Shown piece after piece: positions 33,801-41,649 of a stretch of 64,000 nucleotides of DNA. Both the position numbers and the translations under genes were made by a program. How positions within the stretch are numbered: the first letter of the stretch is position 1; every line of letters begins with the position of its first letter. The stretch comes from Limnomonas spitsbergensis (Eukaryota; Chlorophyta; Chlorophyceae; Chlamydomonadales): NCBI GenBank assembly GCA_037349105.1, contig JAYJMM010000080.1, positions 186,001 to 250,000 on the forward strand, read 5' to 3'. The notes beneath the pieces are model-generated. The model had not been told where the DNA came from. It saw only the letters and a program-made list of their open reading frames with translations, and did not search any database.

Positions 33801-34695
33801 AGAGCCAGAGCGCTCCAGAACCGTGGATGTGGTGAGCGGCGAAGGGGAGCCAGAGAAGCAGATGCAGCCATTCGGTTGGGCCGGACTTTTGCAGTGGGCA
33901 ACAAACCTGTGGAAGGAAGTGTGCTCCAGGACATTCGCGCAGCTCCAGGATCAAGTCACAGCCATCGAGGAGTTCAGGGCCCATCATCTGCAAGGATGGG
34001 CAACAAAAGCCATGATGGGTATTTCCCACACCGGGCAGGACAGGGCAATGCTGTTGGCCGCCCTTGGACAGATGTCCAAGGGAGGGGCAGGACGCGAAGC
34101 AGCCCTTGCTGTTAAGGCCTTCGCAGATGAATGGTGCGACGGGGTAACAGGACATCAGGTGGAACCTGCATCTGAGCCAGAAGATGAGGAGGATCAGGTA
34201 TGGGAAGGATTTGAAACAGCGGTGCAGCGGCCTGAGGAGCTCAGGGAAGTCCAAAGGTGGCAGCAGCAAGCAAGAACCGCGCCAACCCCAACACTCAGAC
34301 CTGAGGTTTTTGAGGTCAGCAGCGAGCCAAGCCTCAGGGGGCGGCCAAGGGGCAGGGAAGAGCCCAGGGCCAGTAGCCCAGCCGCCAGCGAAAGGGCGGA
34401 GTTGACTAGCCGATCGCTGGCCAGGATGGCTGAGCAAGGCGTAGCAACGCGCAGAGCAAACAGGCAAGAGTCTTATGCACTTCTGCGCATAATCGAGGAC
34501 AAAGAGAATACATGCCAGGAAACCCAGGTGGATTACATCGAGGAGTTCCTGAGGAAAAGGCAAGAGGGCGCAGCAAGAGGAACACAACAGGACGAGCCTG
34601 TAGGCAGTGTGCGCAACAGTGGACCAAGAAGGCAGGAAACCAGAGGGGAAACGCGATCTGATTCCTACGCCAGGAATTACACAGGGTCAAGCTGA
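30889..34695 (+). CDS. Gag-like protein of PAT-like element, intact copy
   Basis: One open frame of 1268 codons counted from a GTG at 30889; the upstream in-frame stop is at 30877 and the first in-frame ATG is at 31174, so the true start is uncertain. In order: GWNRLGQWATGVWKSVC (about residues 54-70); a 25-residue repeat (HLINCITAESAGPPRQ) three times and a partial fourth, about 31257-31500; nine 29-residue repeats of GGCEPxQLQVxASRLCLQ type, about 31537-32320; a charged helical region; a zinc-knuckle-like cluster VCMFCGYKCEHSDRACEH (about 33280-33330); STVYGTPLSKFTPSVGRP; and a second GWAGLLQWATNLWKEVC (about 33872). A zinc-binding, non-enzymatic structural protein of a retroelement fits, but I recognise no named family. 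No polymerase motif is present. Confidence 0.72.
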   Translation: MLRSAFKRRTGRCPVVGSQVIRKPADLQAVGEAKAATAEWPPVKRKEDLAQPRGWNRLGQWATGVWKSVCDAEQAGLSSLAVPQQRAPLEALTRCMEQPGNQVSPNGWSMFDILSSDSEPSPRHLINCITAESAGPPRQDSLVASEQLHLINCITAESAGPPRQDSPVASEQLHLINCITAESAGPPRQDSPVASEQLHLINCVPIGNAFSPKPVTGGCEPSQLQVQASRLGLQREAVPVTPVGIGGSEPSQLQVHASRLCLQMEAVPVTPVGIGGCEPDQLQVQASRLCLQKEAVPVKTVVAGGCEPGQLQVHASRLCLQMEAVPVTPVGIGGCEPDHLQVQASRLCLQKEAVPVKTVVAGGCEPGQLQVHASRLCLQMEAVPVTPVGIGGCEPDQLQVQASRLCLQKEAVPVKTVVAGGCEPSQLQVQASRLCFQMEDVPVTPVVAGGCEPGQLQLQASRLCLSREAAHVTPVVAGGCEPDQLHPWEQKLNQKVAEEPVGPSEVEDHEHRQAPVPVQMHQPEEERPVTPPVAAAPGGVQVPISEPGAAQQASKQLEAAENPGGSEEQGISIPMLREKVNWYRQKLKGMARQLWVARQPIIALEIRMTRQLRMVKHRLDHAKQNLQARLPTGEEEEEQQLQQTAMVAWHVALPGGHGAEQASHEAKKEAQLPQHQECMPRLPRQEGFRSAEPCGPVGQASPSLSLGPDGCSKSSQAVAGKAADSDVEAARSSRSPVPAHVDDSSSRNVCLVAIHAAVPADVELARIWENRATGARQQPMDIRNAMRQAMRRNTGGVCMFCGYKCEHSDRACEHLMDANIQKGLEPGEDPAEASDAEIKREGAEIKPAVTRQAPQSSKEPQEKSAVPVGKPWADLISEEELPDPIQEEKGRQPVTGLRPRQPMRPRRVPVKRGAGSTVYGTPLSKFTPSVGRPVQTPKEGSSSQMRAGGSHKEILRGFYQGTAQAQDTRPREPERSRTVDVVSGEGEPEKQMQPFGWAGLLQWATNLWKEVCSRTFAQLQDQVTAIEEFRAHHLQGWATKAMMGISHTGQDRAMLLAALGQMSKGGAGREAALAVKAFADEWCDGVTGHQVEPASEPEDEEDQVWEGFETAVQRPEELREVQRWQQQARTAPTPTLRPEVFEVSSEPSLRGRPRGREEPRASSPAASERAELTSRSLARMAEQGVATRRANRQESYALLRIIEDKENTCQETQVDYIEEFLRKRQEGAARGTQQDEPVGSVRNSGPRRQETRGETRSDSYARNYTGSS

Positions 34696-34703
34696 GCAAG
34701 TTC

Positions 34704-35027
34704 GTGATCACTGTGCCAGGGTACTTGTGCATGACCGATGAGGAGCAGATCACTGTGCTGACGCAGCAGGTGGTGCTGTGGGAGAAGTTCGCCCTGGAAA
34801 TGGGGGACCTGTTGGTCACAGATCACAGGCATGCGGCAGAAGAGGAGAATGAGATGGAAGAGGCCGAAGAGGAGAATGAAATGGAAGAGGAGGAAGAGGC
34901 GGATAAGGAGGAGGAGGCGCGAGAGGCTTCTTGGAGGGAGAGACTTTTTGGAGAAAGATATTCCTTGGATGAAGAGAAGCCAATGTCACCCAGCGAGCGG
35001 TCCATAGATGGGCCAAGGTGGCGCTAG
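34704..35027 (+). CDS. Small acidic protein downstream of gag-like ORF, copy 1
   Basis: 107 codons from a GTG at 34704, or 98 from the first ATG at 34731, starting 9 bp after the gag-like stop in another frame. MTDEEQITVLTQQVVLWEKF is followed by a Glu-rich stretch and ends SPSERSIDGPRWR. The function is unknown. It may be expressed by reinitiation or frameshift after gag, or be a terminal exon of the same transcript. Confidence 0.4.
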   Translation: MITVPGYLCMTDEEQITVLTQQVVLWEKFALEMGDLLVTDHRHAAEEENEMEEAEEENEMEEEEEADKEEEAREASWRERLFGERYSLDEEKPMSPSERSIDGPRWR

Positions 35028-36142
35028 GCTTCCAACAAAGAGGAGGAGTCAGCCCTTGCGGAGCTTACCGAGACCTGAGGCCGAGCCCAGAGCGGCAAGG
35101 CCGCTGAGCACGTGACGTTACCCACGCCGTAACTGGCAAGGAGCGGGCAGGCGCCTACAGAGCAGAAAATGCAGACGCAGCGCGGCTTGTCCTAGTACCC
35201 GGCAGGCAGTGGGCCGGCAGCCAGCGGACCGAAGACGGAAGATGCAGGATTGGAGTTAAAGCTATCGCAGCAACATAGTGAAAATTTGTTTCTCAAACAC
35301 CGTAGCAGCAAGGCTACGGTAGTACATATGTTATGAAGATGATGAGCGAGGAGAATTAGTCAACTCGGGCGATGATAACACAGCAGGGGGCGGATCACGC
35401 TGCTACGGCGCACATTTCCTGTGGCCATTGAAGACCAGGCGGCTATGGCGCAGTGGGGCGAGAGCAGCGGTTGTTCTTAGCTTAACCTGATAACTTTGAA
35501 TTTTTCTCTGTTTGCTAGCCAGTAGTGGGCTGAACAGCCTGGATTTGTAGGATTCTGCGCATTGCGCTTCAGCTGAGACTCGGTGGATTTGTTTAGTTCT
35601 GATTGAAGAAGGCCTGAACCAGGCAGATTTGCTAAGACGATTTGAGCTTCTACGTACATATTTTCCAGAAGTTTAAAGATTCTGGTTTCTGATGATTTCT
35701 GATGGTTTCTGATGGTTTCTGATGGTTGCTGAGGGTTTCTGATAGGTTCTGACCCTTTATTGCCTGCAACCAAGCATGACACTGGTGACGGTACCGGATT
35801 CTGTGTGCCCCGATCAGGCCGGAGAGAGATCAGGGTCCCAGAGACCTTTGTCAAGTGTGCAGAACCGTGGGTGGACCTAGGGTCCGCCACGGGTTTCAGT
35901 GAATTTTTTCTTTGGTGAATTTCCTTGTGTGGATGTCCTGCAGCACATTTCCTGCAGTGGATTTTCTTCAGGGGATTTTTTTTTCCGACTGGCTGGATTG
36001 CAGTCAGATGTTAGGAGGCTTCAGTGTTAGGGAACTGACAAGTTCTGGGCGTACAGATTTTTCCAGATTTCTTTCAGTACCGACCCCTTTTTCCGGCTCC
36101 CAGCGCATGCCCTTTAGGCTTAACGCTGAGGAGCGGGGGGCG
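35028..36142 (+). other. 3' non-coding part of PAT-like element before B1
   Basis: No coding frame was found that resembles reverse transcriptase or recombinase. It contains tttctgatggt-type 11-bp repeats at about 35690-35755 and T-rich segments near 35900-35990. Equivalent regions are 48186-49300 and 61344-62458. Confidence 0.55.
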
Positions 36143-37539
36143 AGTGAAGTAGTAGGGGCGGTACCCACAAGACAGGGACACCCACACATTACCCCTAGGC
36201 AGAGAGACTTCCTGCTAGGGCCGAACCTTACAGTAGCCAGTTAACAGCTCTTGTCTGAAGTACAAGGAGTCTGTGTGTACGGTAATGTACCGTGTTTATG
36301 AGTAGAAGGACACTTCTCTAAGGCGCCTTTACCGGAGATTCCGGAGTTTACCATATTGGCACGTTTACTGCTTTATGGTGCGACAGCTGTCACAGTATAT
36401 TACCGTATACGTGACAGAACCGTTTGAGCCGCCGTTAGCGGCCGCGGAGCCTCCGCAGCTTCTCTGCGGAGTCTCCTGATTTGAACTGAGACCTAGAAAC
36501 CCGCTTACGCAGGGTGATTTAGCATAATCTGTACTCTGAATTGGGCCTGCCGGGTCCCTGTATCCCGGCAATTGCCTAAGCTACTACTTTTGTCCCTTTT
36601 GAAGGACAGGCCTCTGGTGTAAAGAGTATAGGCCTAGCTCTCACGGATACTAGCCCTTGCTCGCCACTAAGTCAGTACCTTACACTTCAGTCAAGTCTAG
36701 CACCACGGAAAGTGGTGATAGCATAAGCAAGTGACAAGCGAGCCCCATCCAGATCGCTGGTCATCCCCAGCCGACGCGATCTACGGAGCTCGCCCTGAAG
36801 AGCACGCGACCTACGGTGCCGATCCCTGACTACTCGTCCATCGGAGACGACTAATCAGGCAAGCAGTCCCAAGCAGATATTCACCTAAATAGACCAGGAG
36901 GCGCAAAGCCGACCAGGAGCTCTCGGTGTACCAGCTTCCAGCTGAGTCCGCCCGGCGACAAAACCCACGGACAAAGTCACCTCCGTCGCCGTTCCTTCGC
37001 AACCCCGAGCATCCCCGCTCTCAGAGTGAAGTAGTAGGGGCGGTACCCACAAGACAGGGACACCCACACATTACCCCTAGGCAGAGAGACTTCCTGCTAG
37101 GGCCGAACCTTACAGTAGCCAGTTAACAGCTCTTGTCTGAAGTACAAGGAGTCTGTGTGTACGGTAATGTACCGTGTTTATGAGTAGAAGGACACTTCTC
37201 TAAGGCGCCTTTACCGGAGATTCCGGAGTTTACCATATTGGCACGTTTACTGCTTTATGGTGCGACATACCAGTACCAGAGGTGCTATAGCTAATGAGCG
37301 AAAGGACGCAGCATAGAAACATGTGCAACTGGAGGCGACTGGTCTCCAACTGCACCTGTTTCTGCACCTGTTTAGGGGATCCCGGGGACCCCGCCACCCA
37401 GCACAGGTCTGCAGCCTCCTCCTGGGCCTGGTTTTAGCTCAGGCCGGCGCTTCGGGCTGGTGCATGCCCGGAGCTGCACCAGCAACAGGGTGTGTGACTG
37501 TGTGCTCGTGTGCGCATGAACCTACGGTTCCGGCTCGGT

Positions 37540-38014
37540 GCGATAAGCACGTCTGACACCAGAGGACGGCGCCGTTGTCAACAGCGTGAGACACGCTACT
37601 GCCAGCGGTGCTGGGCAAGGGGAGATGTCGAGCATGTGGAGGATGCGCTACAGATTTGCATCTTATGACCTTGCCTCAAGGACAAGCTTAAGGAGAAAGG
37701 TTGGGCAAGCCCCTGTGAGGGTGCCACAGACTTTTTCCGGATGTGCCGGAGCAGGCATGGTGGGAGGCCCTGGCTTTTGTAGAGGATGTGGTTCGCATTG
37801 TTTTGGGCTACTATGTAGAGGGGATGAGTAATCTGATTCACTCTTCTTTTAAGGGGGGGGGGATTTTCCTTGTGAATCATTCCCCCCTCTTTATTTTACC
37901 TTGTTCAAGGCTGAGCTCTTAAGGGGCTGGTGAATCGTTCAACTGCCTTTTCATTAGGGGAGAGGCGTCTAATCTCCTGCCTTGAGCAAGACCCAGAGGT
38001 GTTATGTCATTGAC
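37540..38014 (+). pseudogene. Retroelement 3' remnant, copy 1
   Basis: Plus-strand fragment homologous to the minus-strand remnant at 21386-22390: a cysteine pair region RYCQRCWARGDVEHVEDAL, then an in-frame TGA, KDKLKEKGWASP, and after a frameshift AWWEALAFVEDVVRIV. It ends with the shared terminal motif gagcaagacccagaggtgtt at 37984-38014. Stops and frame changes show it is dead. Confidence 0.6.
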
Positions 38015-39309
38015 TTTGTCCTTTGGCTGTGCAACAGGCGTCGCAATTCAGTCGAACCTGTCTATTTTCAAGTTGGTATGCTCTGTGACTGTTTCTGTGC
38101 AGGTCATACAGTCCAGAGGAGCTTCACATTTGATGCATCTGGGACAGGTGCCCAGAAGACGGTTTGCGCACAATTAAGTAGGACAGTGAGCGAAAAATCA
38201 TAGACCCCATCCAGGGCAACCAACCAACTAACAAATTGCTTTTTTTAAACGGACACAAATATGGTCGTCATCCTCTGTTGAGAGCCTTCAACAGAAGGAA
38301 AGGAAGGTATGCCTTGCATAGGAATTTTGACGGGCTGGTGCGTATCGAGGTGGCCACCTTTTGTAGCTTTGTATTAATTGTATAGAAGGAGCTTGTGTAG
38401 AGGTTGTCGGTGTTTGAAAGAGCATTTCCGGCCATCTTGTACACATAGGCCGCATGCATGAATTTTAGGGCCCTAAATCCTTGATTTGGTGTCACATGAG
38501 GCTCAACCTGCCCTGGTTCGCATAGTTTGCTCCCTGTCAAGTTTAGCGAGAGACACGAACATGTTTGCCTCATTATTTTGGTACTTTTGAGCATGGCCTC
38601 GAGGCCTAAGTGATGTGGACTGGGTGCCTGACTCGACAGCAGTTACAATGAATGGGAGACAAAAGGGAACAACATGAATTTCGTGCAATTGAATAATGTT
38701 AAAATTGAAATCCAAAAAAGTGCCAGAGCGTAACCCATTGCAGGGCAGGCACTCCAAGCTCATACACACAAACTTTGCCAAATTTACGGCTATTAGAAGC
38801 AGCAGCTTTGACTGAGTTTATAGATTGTTTCAATTGTACCTCGGTTCAAAATAATGTTCAAAGATGCCGTTGTTAGACATCATGATCTATGCCCACAAAT
38901 ATTTGAATATGTACCTCTCCTGAGCTCTGCAGTGAAAGCCAGCCAGTGGAGCATGTGCATCACGCAACCTTGTCAAACCAAACACCTCCATAAACACCCC
39001 CCTCCAGCAAAAAGAAAGGCACCCCCATATTTAACAAGTCCACTCTTTATTTTTCGTCTTTTTGTTTCTGTTCAGGTCACTGTCATCCAGCCCAACAAAA
39101 AAACAGCAAGTTGCGGCATTTCAAGTCATCTCTATAACCGACGCATTTCAGCCACCAGGCACATTGAGGAGCATCGTGCTGTCAGGCAAATAGAGGACAA
39201 GCCTAACGGGCCATGCAGGCCATGCAGGCGTCATAACAGGCGACAACCATTAAAGAAAGAAGGCAGGATCACATCAGCAGCATCAGAACATGTCACAATG
39301 CCCTTAAAC
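38015..39309. other. Spacer between retroelement remnant and lectin-like gene
   Basis: Less GC-rich than its surroundings. The minus-strand frame 38268-38594 (with NQGFRALKFMHAAYVYKMAG) reads like a coding relic but matches no family I know. The 3' UTR of the lectin-like gene must lie at the right side. Copy 2 equivalent is 51173-52467. Confidence 0.45.
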
Positions 39310-41475
39310 TTACGCCGCAGGGCCCACCTTCTGGGCACCTCTGTTCTTGCTCAAAGCGTATATGGCATAGGCACATCCCGCGACCACCGGAATGCCCACA
39401 CCCAACCCCACACCGAGGCCGATGGCCATGGCCTTGTTGTTCCCATCACCGCTGCTTGGCTCAGAAAAGGTCCTGGAGACAGGGCTGCTGATGTCCACTG
39501 TTGCTCCTGTCACGCCGTAGTTGGAGGCAAATGAACCAGATTTGTAGGAGGCCGCGGCAGAATTGGTGAAGGAGGTTCTGGCAGCCGCGGCCGTCGTCGT
39601 CGTGAACCCGTTGGGCAAGTTGGCCTCTGCGGTCACAGGGACTGTGGAGGCCATGAGGGATCGTCGGGCCGAGCAGGCAGGAACCAGGGTCAGGACCACT
39701 GTATCCCCAGCCTGCATAAAAGGACTCGTGCCATTGCCCAGTCCAGCGTACAGGGATGGGTCCGCGTTCATGGAGCTGTTCCAAGCCGCAGCAGTGGCAG
39801 AGGTGAACTGGAAAATAAACGGAGCGGGGAAGGCCTGGATGTTGTTGCAAGCCGCAAGGGTTCCAATTTGAAGCAGGGTGGACATGGGCAGGGTGACGTA
39901 GGCAGCTCCAGCAGTGCGGGAGGTGATGGATTCGGGGGGGACGGTGTTTGTGCTGGGCAGAGGAGCAGCGGGCGGGAAGGGTGGGAAGGGAGGGGAGGGA
40001 GGGGGAGCTAGAGGCGGGTAAGTAGGGGTGGCAGCCTTGCAAAGGACGCCCAGAGGGAAGCCAGCATCCACGTACTGCAGGGCATTGCTGGCCATGGTGA
40101 GGGCGATGCCGCAGCCATACCCGTTCACACAGTTGCCGCTGTACCCAATCAGGTCCTGGTCATAGTAGGCCCGGGAGGGGATCATACCGATGCCTAGGGG
40201 GGGCGCAGCAATAGTAGCAGTGGCCAGCCAAGTGTTGTCCATATTCATGGTCGATTTGTTGCCCATAGTCATGGTTGATGTGTTGCCCATAGTCATGGTT
40301 GATGTGTTGCCCATAGTCATGGATGATGTGGGGGGCATGATGAATGTGGGGGAGGTGAACTTGGATTTGAATCCTGCTGTCCAGTAGCCGATTGTAACGT
40401 TGGTTGCGGGGAAGTTGGTTTGGATCCAGGCAAGCTCTGCATCACTATGGATGGTTGCCAGCTGGCCGGGGCTGGAGTAGAGGACATTGGTGGCCGTCTC
40501 GCAGATGATCTCAGCATCAGACCAGGCGTGAGGAACGGCAGGGGTGCCACTGCTGCTGCTTCCAATGGAGATGGCGCAGTAGGTGTAACCGAAATCAGAA
40601 TTCCTCATGCACTTCGAGAAGGTCGTGGCAAGAGAGGCAGCTACGGGAGAATTGGGACACGACGTATTGTATTGAGGGCCTGGAGGGGGCGCTGAGGGGC
40701 TTGGAGGGCTTGGAGGAGGGGGTGGATATGCTGGAGGAGAGTTGGGGGTATTGACGGGAGGTGGCGGAGGAGGGTAGGTCGGAGGAGGGGTCATAGCAGG
40801 GGGTGGGGGAGGGGTAGGGGCAGCCAGCTTGCAGATGTACGAAGCAGGCTCGTAATCGCAGTCACGAGCGTAGATGCGGTTAACGCCGGAATCAGACTGG
40901 CAAATCTGGAGGGGGAGGAAAATAGAAGAAACTAGTTAGAGCATTGATCCAGATATTAAGTTGCCGGCCGTGAGAGACAAATACCAACAATGAGCTAACT
41001 GGATCGTTGCTTGCAGTATACACCATGCAGTAACGATGCAGGACATGACGCAGCCAGCATTCAAAACTTAAAATGTCACGTCCAGTCAGTTGACTCACCG
41101 CTCCGCACATCGAGCCAGTCTCCGCAGCCCAGAAACGCTCTTTCGTGAAAGGATAGGCGGCTGACAACGTTGTGAAGTCGGGCATGCCAAAGACGGCCAT
41201 GTTCGTCATCCCTACCCAGGTGCACTTGCGGCGGGATCCCCATGCCAAAGAGCTGGTGGCCATGGTGATGTTGGCATAGACAGTGAACAGGCTGCTTAGC
41301 GTGTTGTAATTGGAGTTGGTCAAGTTTGCCAAGCAACCACCGGAGGCAACAGAAGCCAGGGCTGCGGCCTCGAAAATCTGTCTGCCATCGATTGGGACAG
41401 GGATAGTGGCGTTCGATAAGGTTGCGCCGTAGATGGCGTAAATGCCACTGCTTTCGACAACGGATAAAACTGCAT
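39310..41475 (-). CDS. Membrane-anchored double C-type-lectin-like protein, 5' truncated, copy 1
   Basis: Two exons join in phase: 41475-41099 (377 bp, entered in phase with two bases, acceptor ttgcag) and 40905-39310 (532 codons with stop), so at least 656 residues. In order: a first C-type-lectin-like domain ending ERFWAAETGSMCGA and RDCDYEPASYICK; a proline-rich spacer of PPPPP/SPPSP type (about 40680-40820); a second one with AWSDAEIICETA, QLATIHSDAELAWI, TIGYWTAG and a final GVLCKA; a second proline-rich spacer (about 39935-40020); a Ser/Thr/Ala-rich domain; one transmembrane helix (about 39350-39432); and a short basic tail. This fits a type I surface receptor or adhesin of volvocine-type cell surfaces. 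No signal peptide or first exon is seen: 175 bp upstream lies the tandem junction. It may be a pseudogene unless a distant exon is used. Confidence 0.75.
40250..40330 (-). repeat. 24-bp coding repeat in the second lectin-like domain
   Basis: catagtcatggttgatgtgt plus tgcc, about three and a half units, encoding MTMGNTST repeats between the conserved TIGYWTAG and NTWLATATI segments. Copy 2 equivalent is 53408-53488. Confidence 0.85.
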
Positions 41476-41649
41476 CTGCAAGGAGCCAACCAGGGAGTAG
41501 TCAGTTCGATTCACAGTTATCTCCCAGACGCAAACCTCATTCAGTTTCTGGGTGTCGTCCTAACCAATGACCCGAATACAGTATGCTGAAGATCGTCATG
41601 AACGACGCTTGTCAAATCAAATTCCTAGTTCAACACGGCCGTACGTCAG
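41476..41649. other. Upstream remnant of lectin-like gene up to the tandem junction
   Basis: 174 bp of presumed intron or 5' sequence in which no signal peptide exon can be read. At 41650 it joins gttaaggcgtatg, the left end of the next 13.1-kb unit. Copy 2 equivalent is 54634-54807. Confidence 0.65.

Larger units (their letters stand above)
29421..37267 (+). mobile_element. PAT/TOC1-like element with split direct repeats, copy 1
   Basis: Repeat order is A1 (29421-30058), internal region, B1 (36143-36385), A2 (36387-37024), B2 (37025-37267). A is 638 bp and begins ctgtcacagtatattaccg; B is 243 bp and ends tttatggtgcgaca. This A1-ORF-B1-A2-B2 order is the split direct repeat arrangement of PAT-like DIRS retrotransposons and Chlamydomonas TOC1. 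The internal part encodes a 1.27-kb-residue-scale gag-like protein and a small acidic protein. No reverse transcriptase, RNase H or tyrosine recombinase was found, so it is probably non-autonomous. A1 and A2 differ at about three positions by eye (such as attgtctaag against attgcctaag), indicating recent movement. The alternative reading is an A+B LTR (881 bp) with a damaged 5' copy. Confidence 0.82.
28584..41649. repeat. 13.1-kb tandem unit, copy 1 (13066 bp)
   Basis: Starts at gttaaggcgtatgtgg (28584) and runs to the next occurrence of the same string at 41650. It contains a retroelement remnant, a PAT/TOC1-like element and the 3' part of a lectin-like gene. It is shorter than copy 2 by 92 bp: it lacks a 5-bp insertion and one 87-bp coding repeat in the gag-like ORF. 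Confidence 0.97.

Noticed and set aside
33511..34587. 358-codon minus-strand frame inside the gag-like region, and its copies
   Set aside because: Antisense shadow of the gag-like frame: Cys/Leu/Ser-rich, no domain, no splice or start context.
29417..37271. tacc on both sides of the PAT-like element as a target-site duplication
   Set aside because: Four bases can match by chance, and elements with split direct repeats normally make no target duplication. Kept only as the test of the LTR alternative.
38854..39534. 226-codon plus-strand frame overlapping the lectin-like gene 3' end
   Set aside because: Its last part is antisense to the lectin-like C-terminus, and the rest has no recognisable domain.
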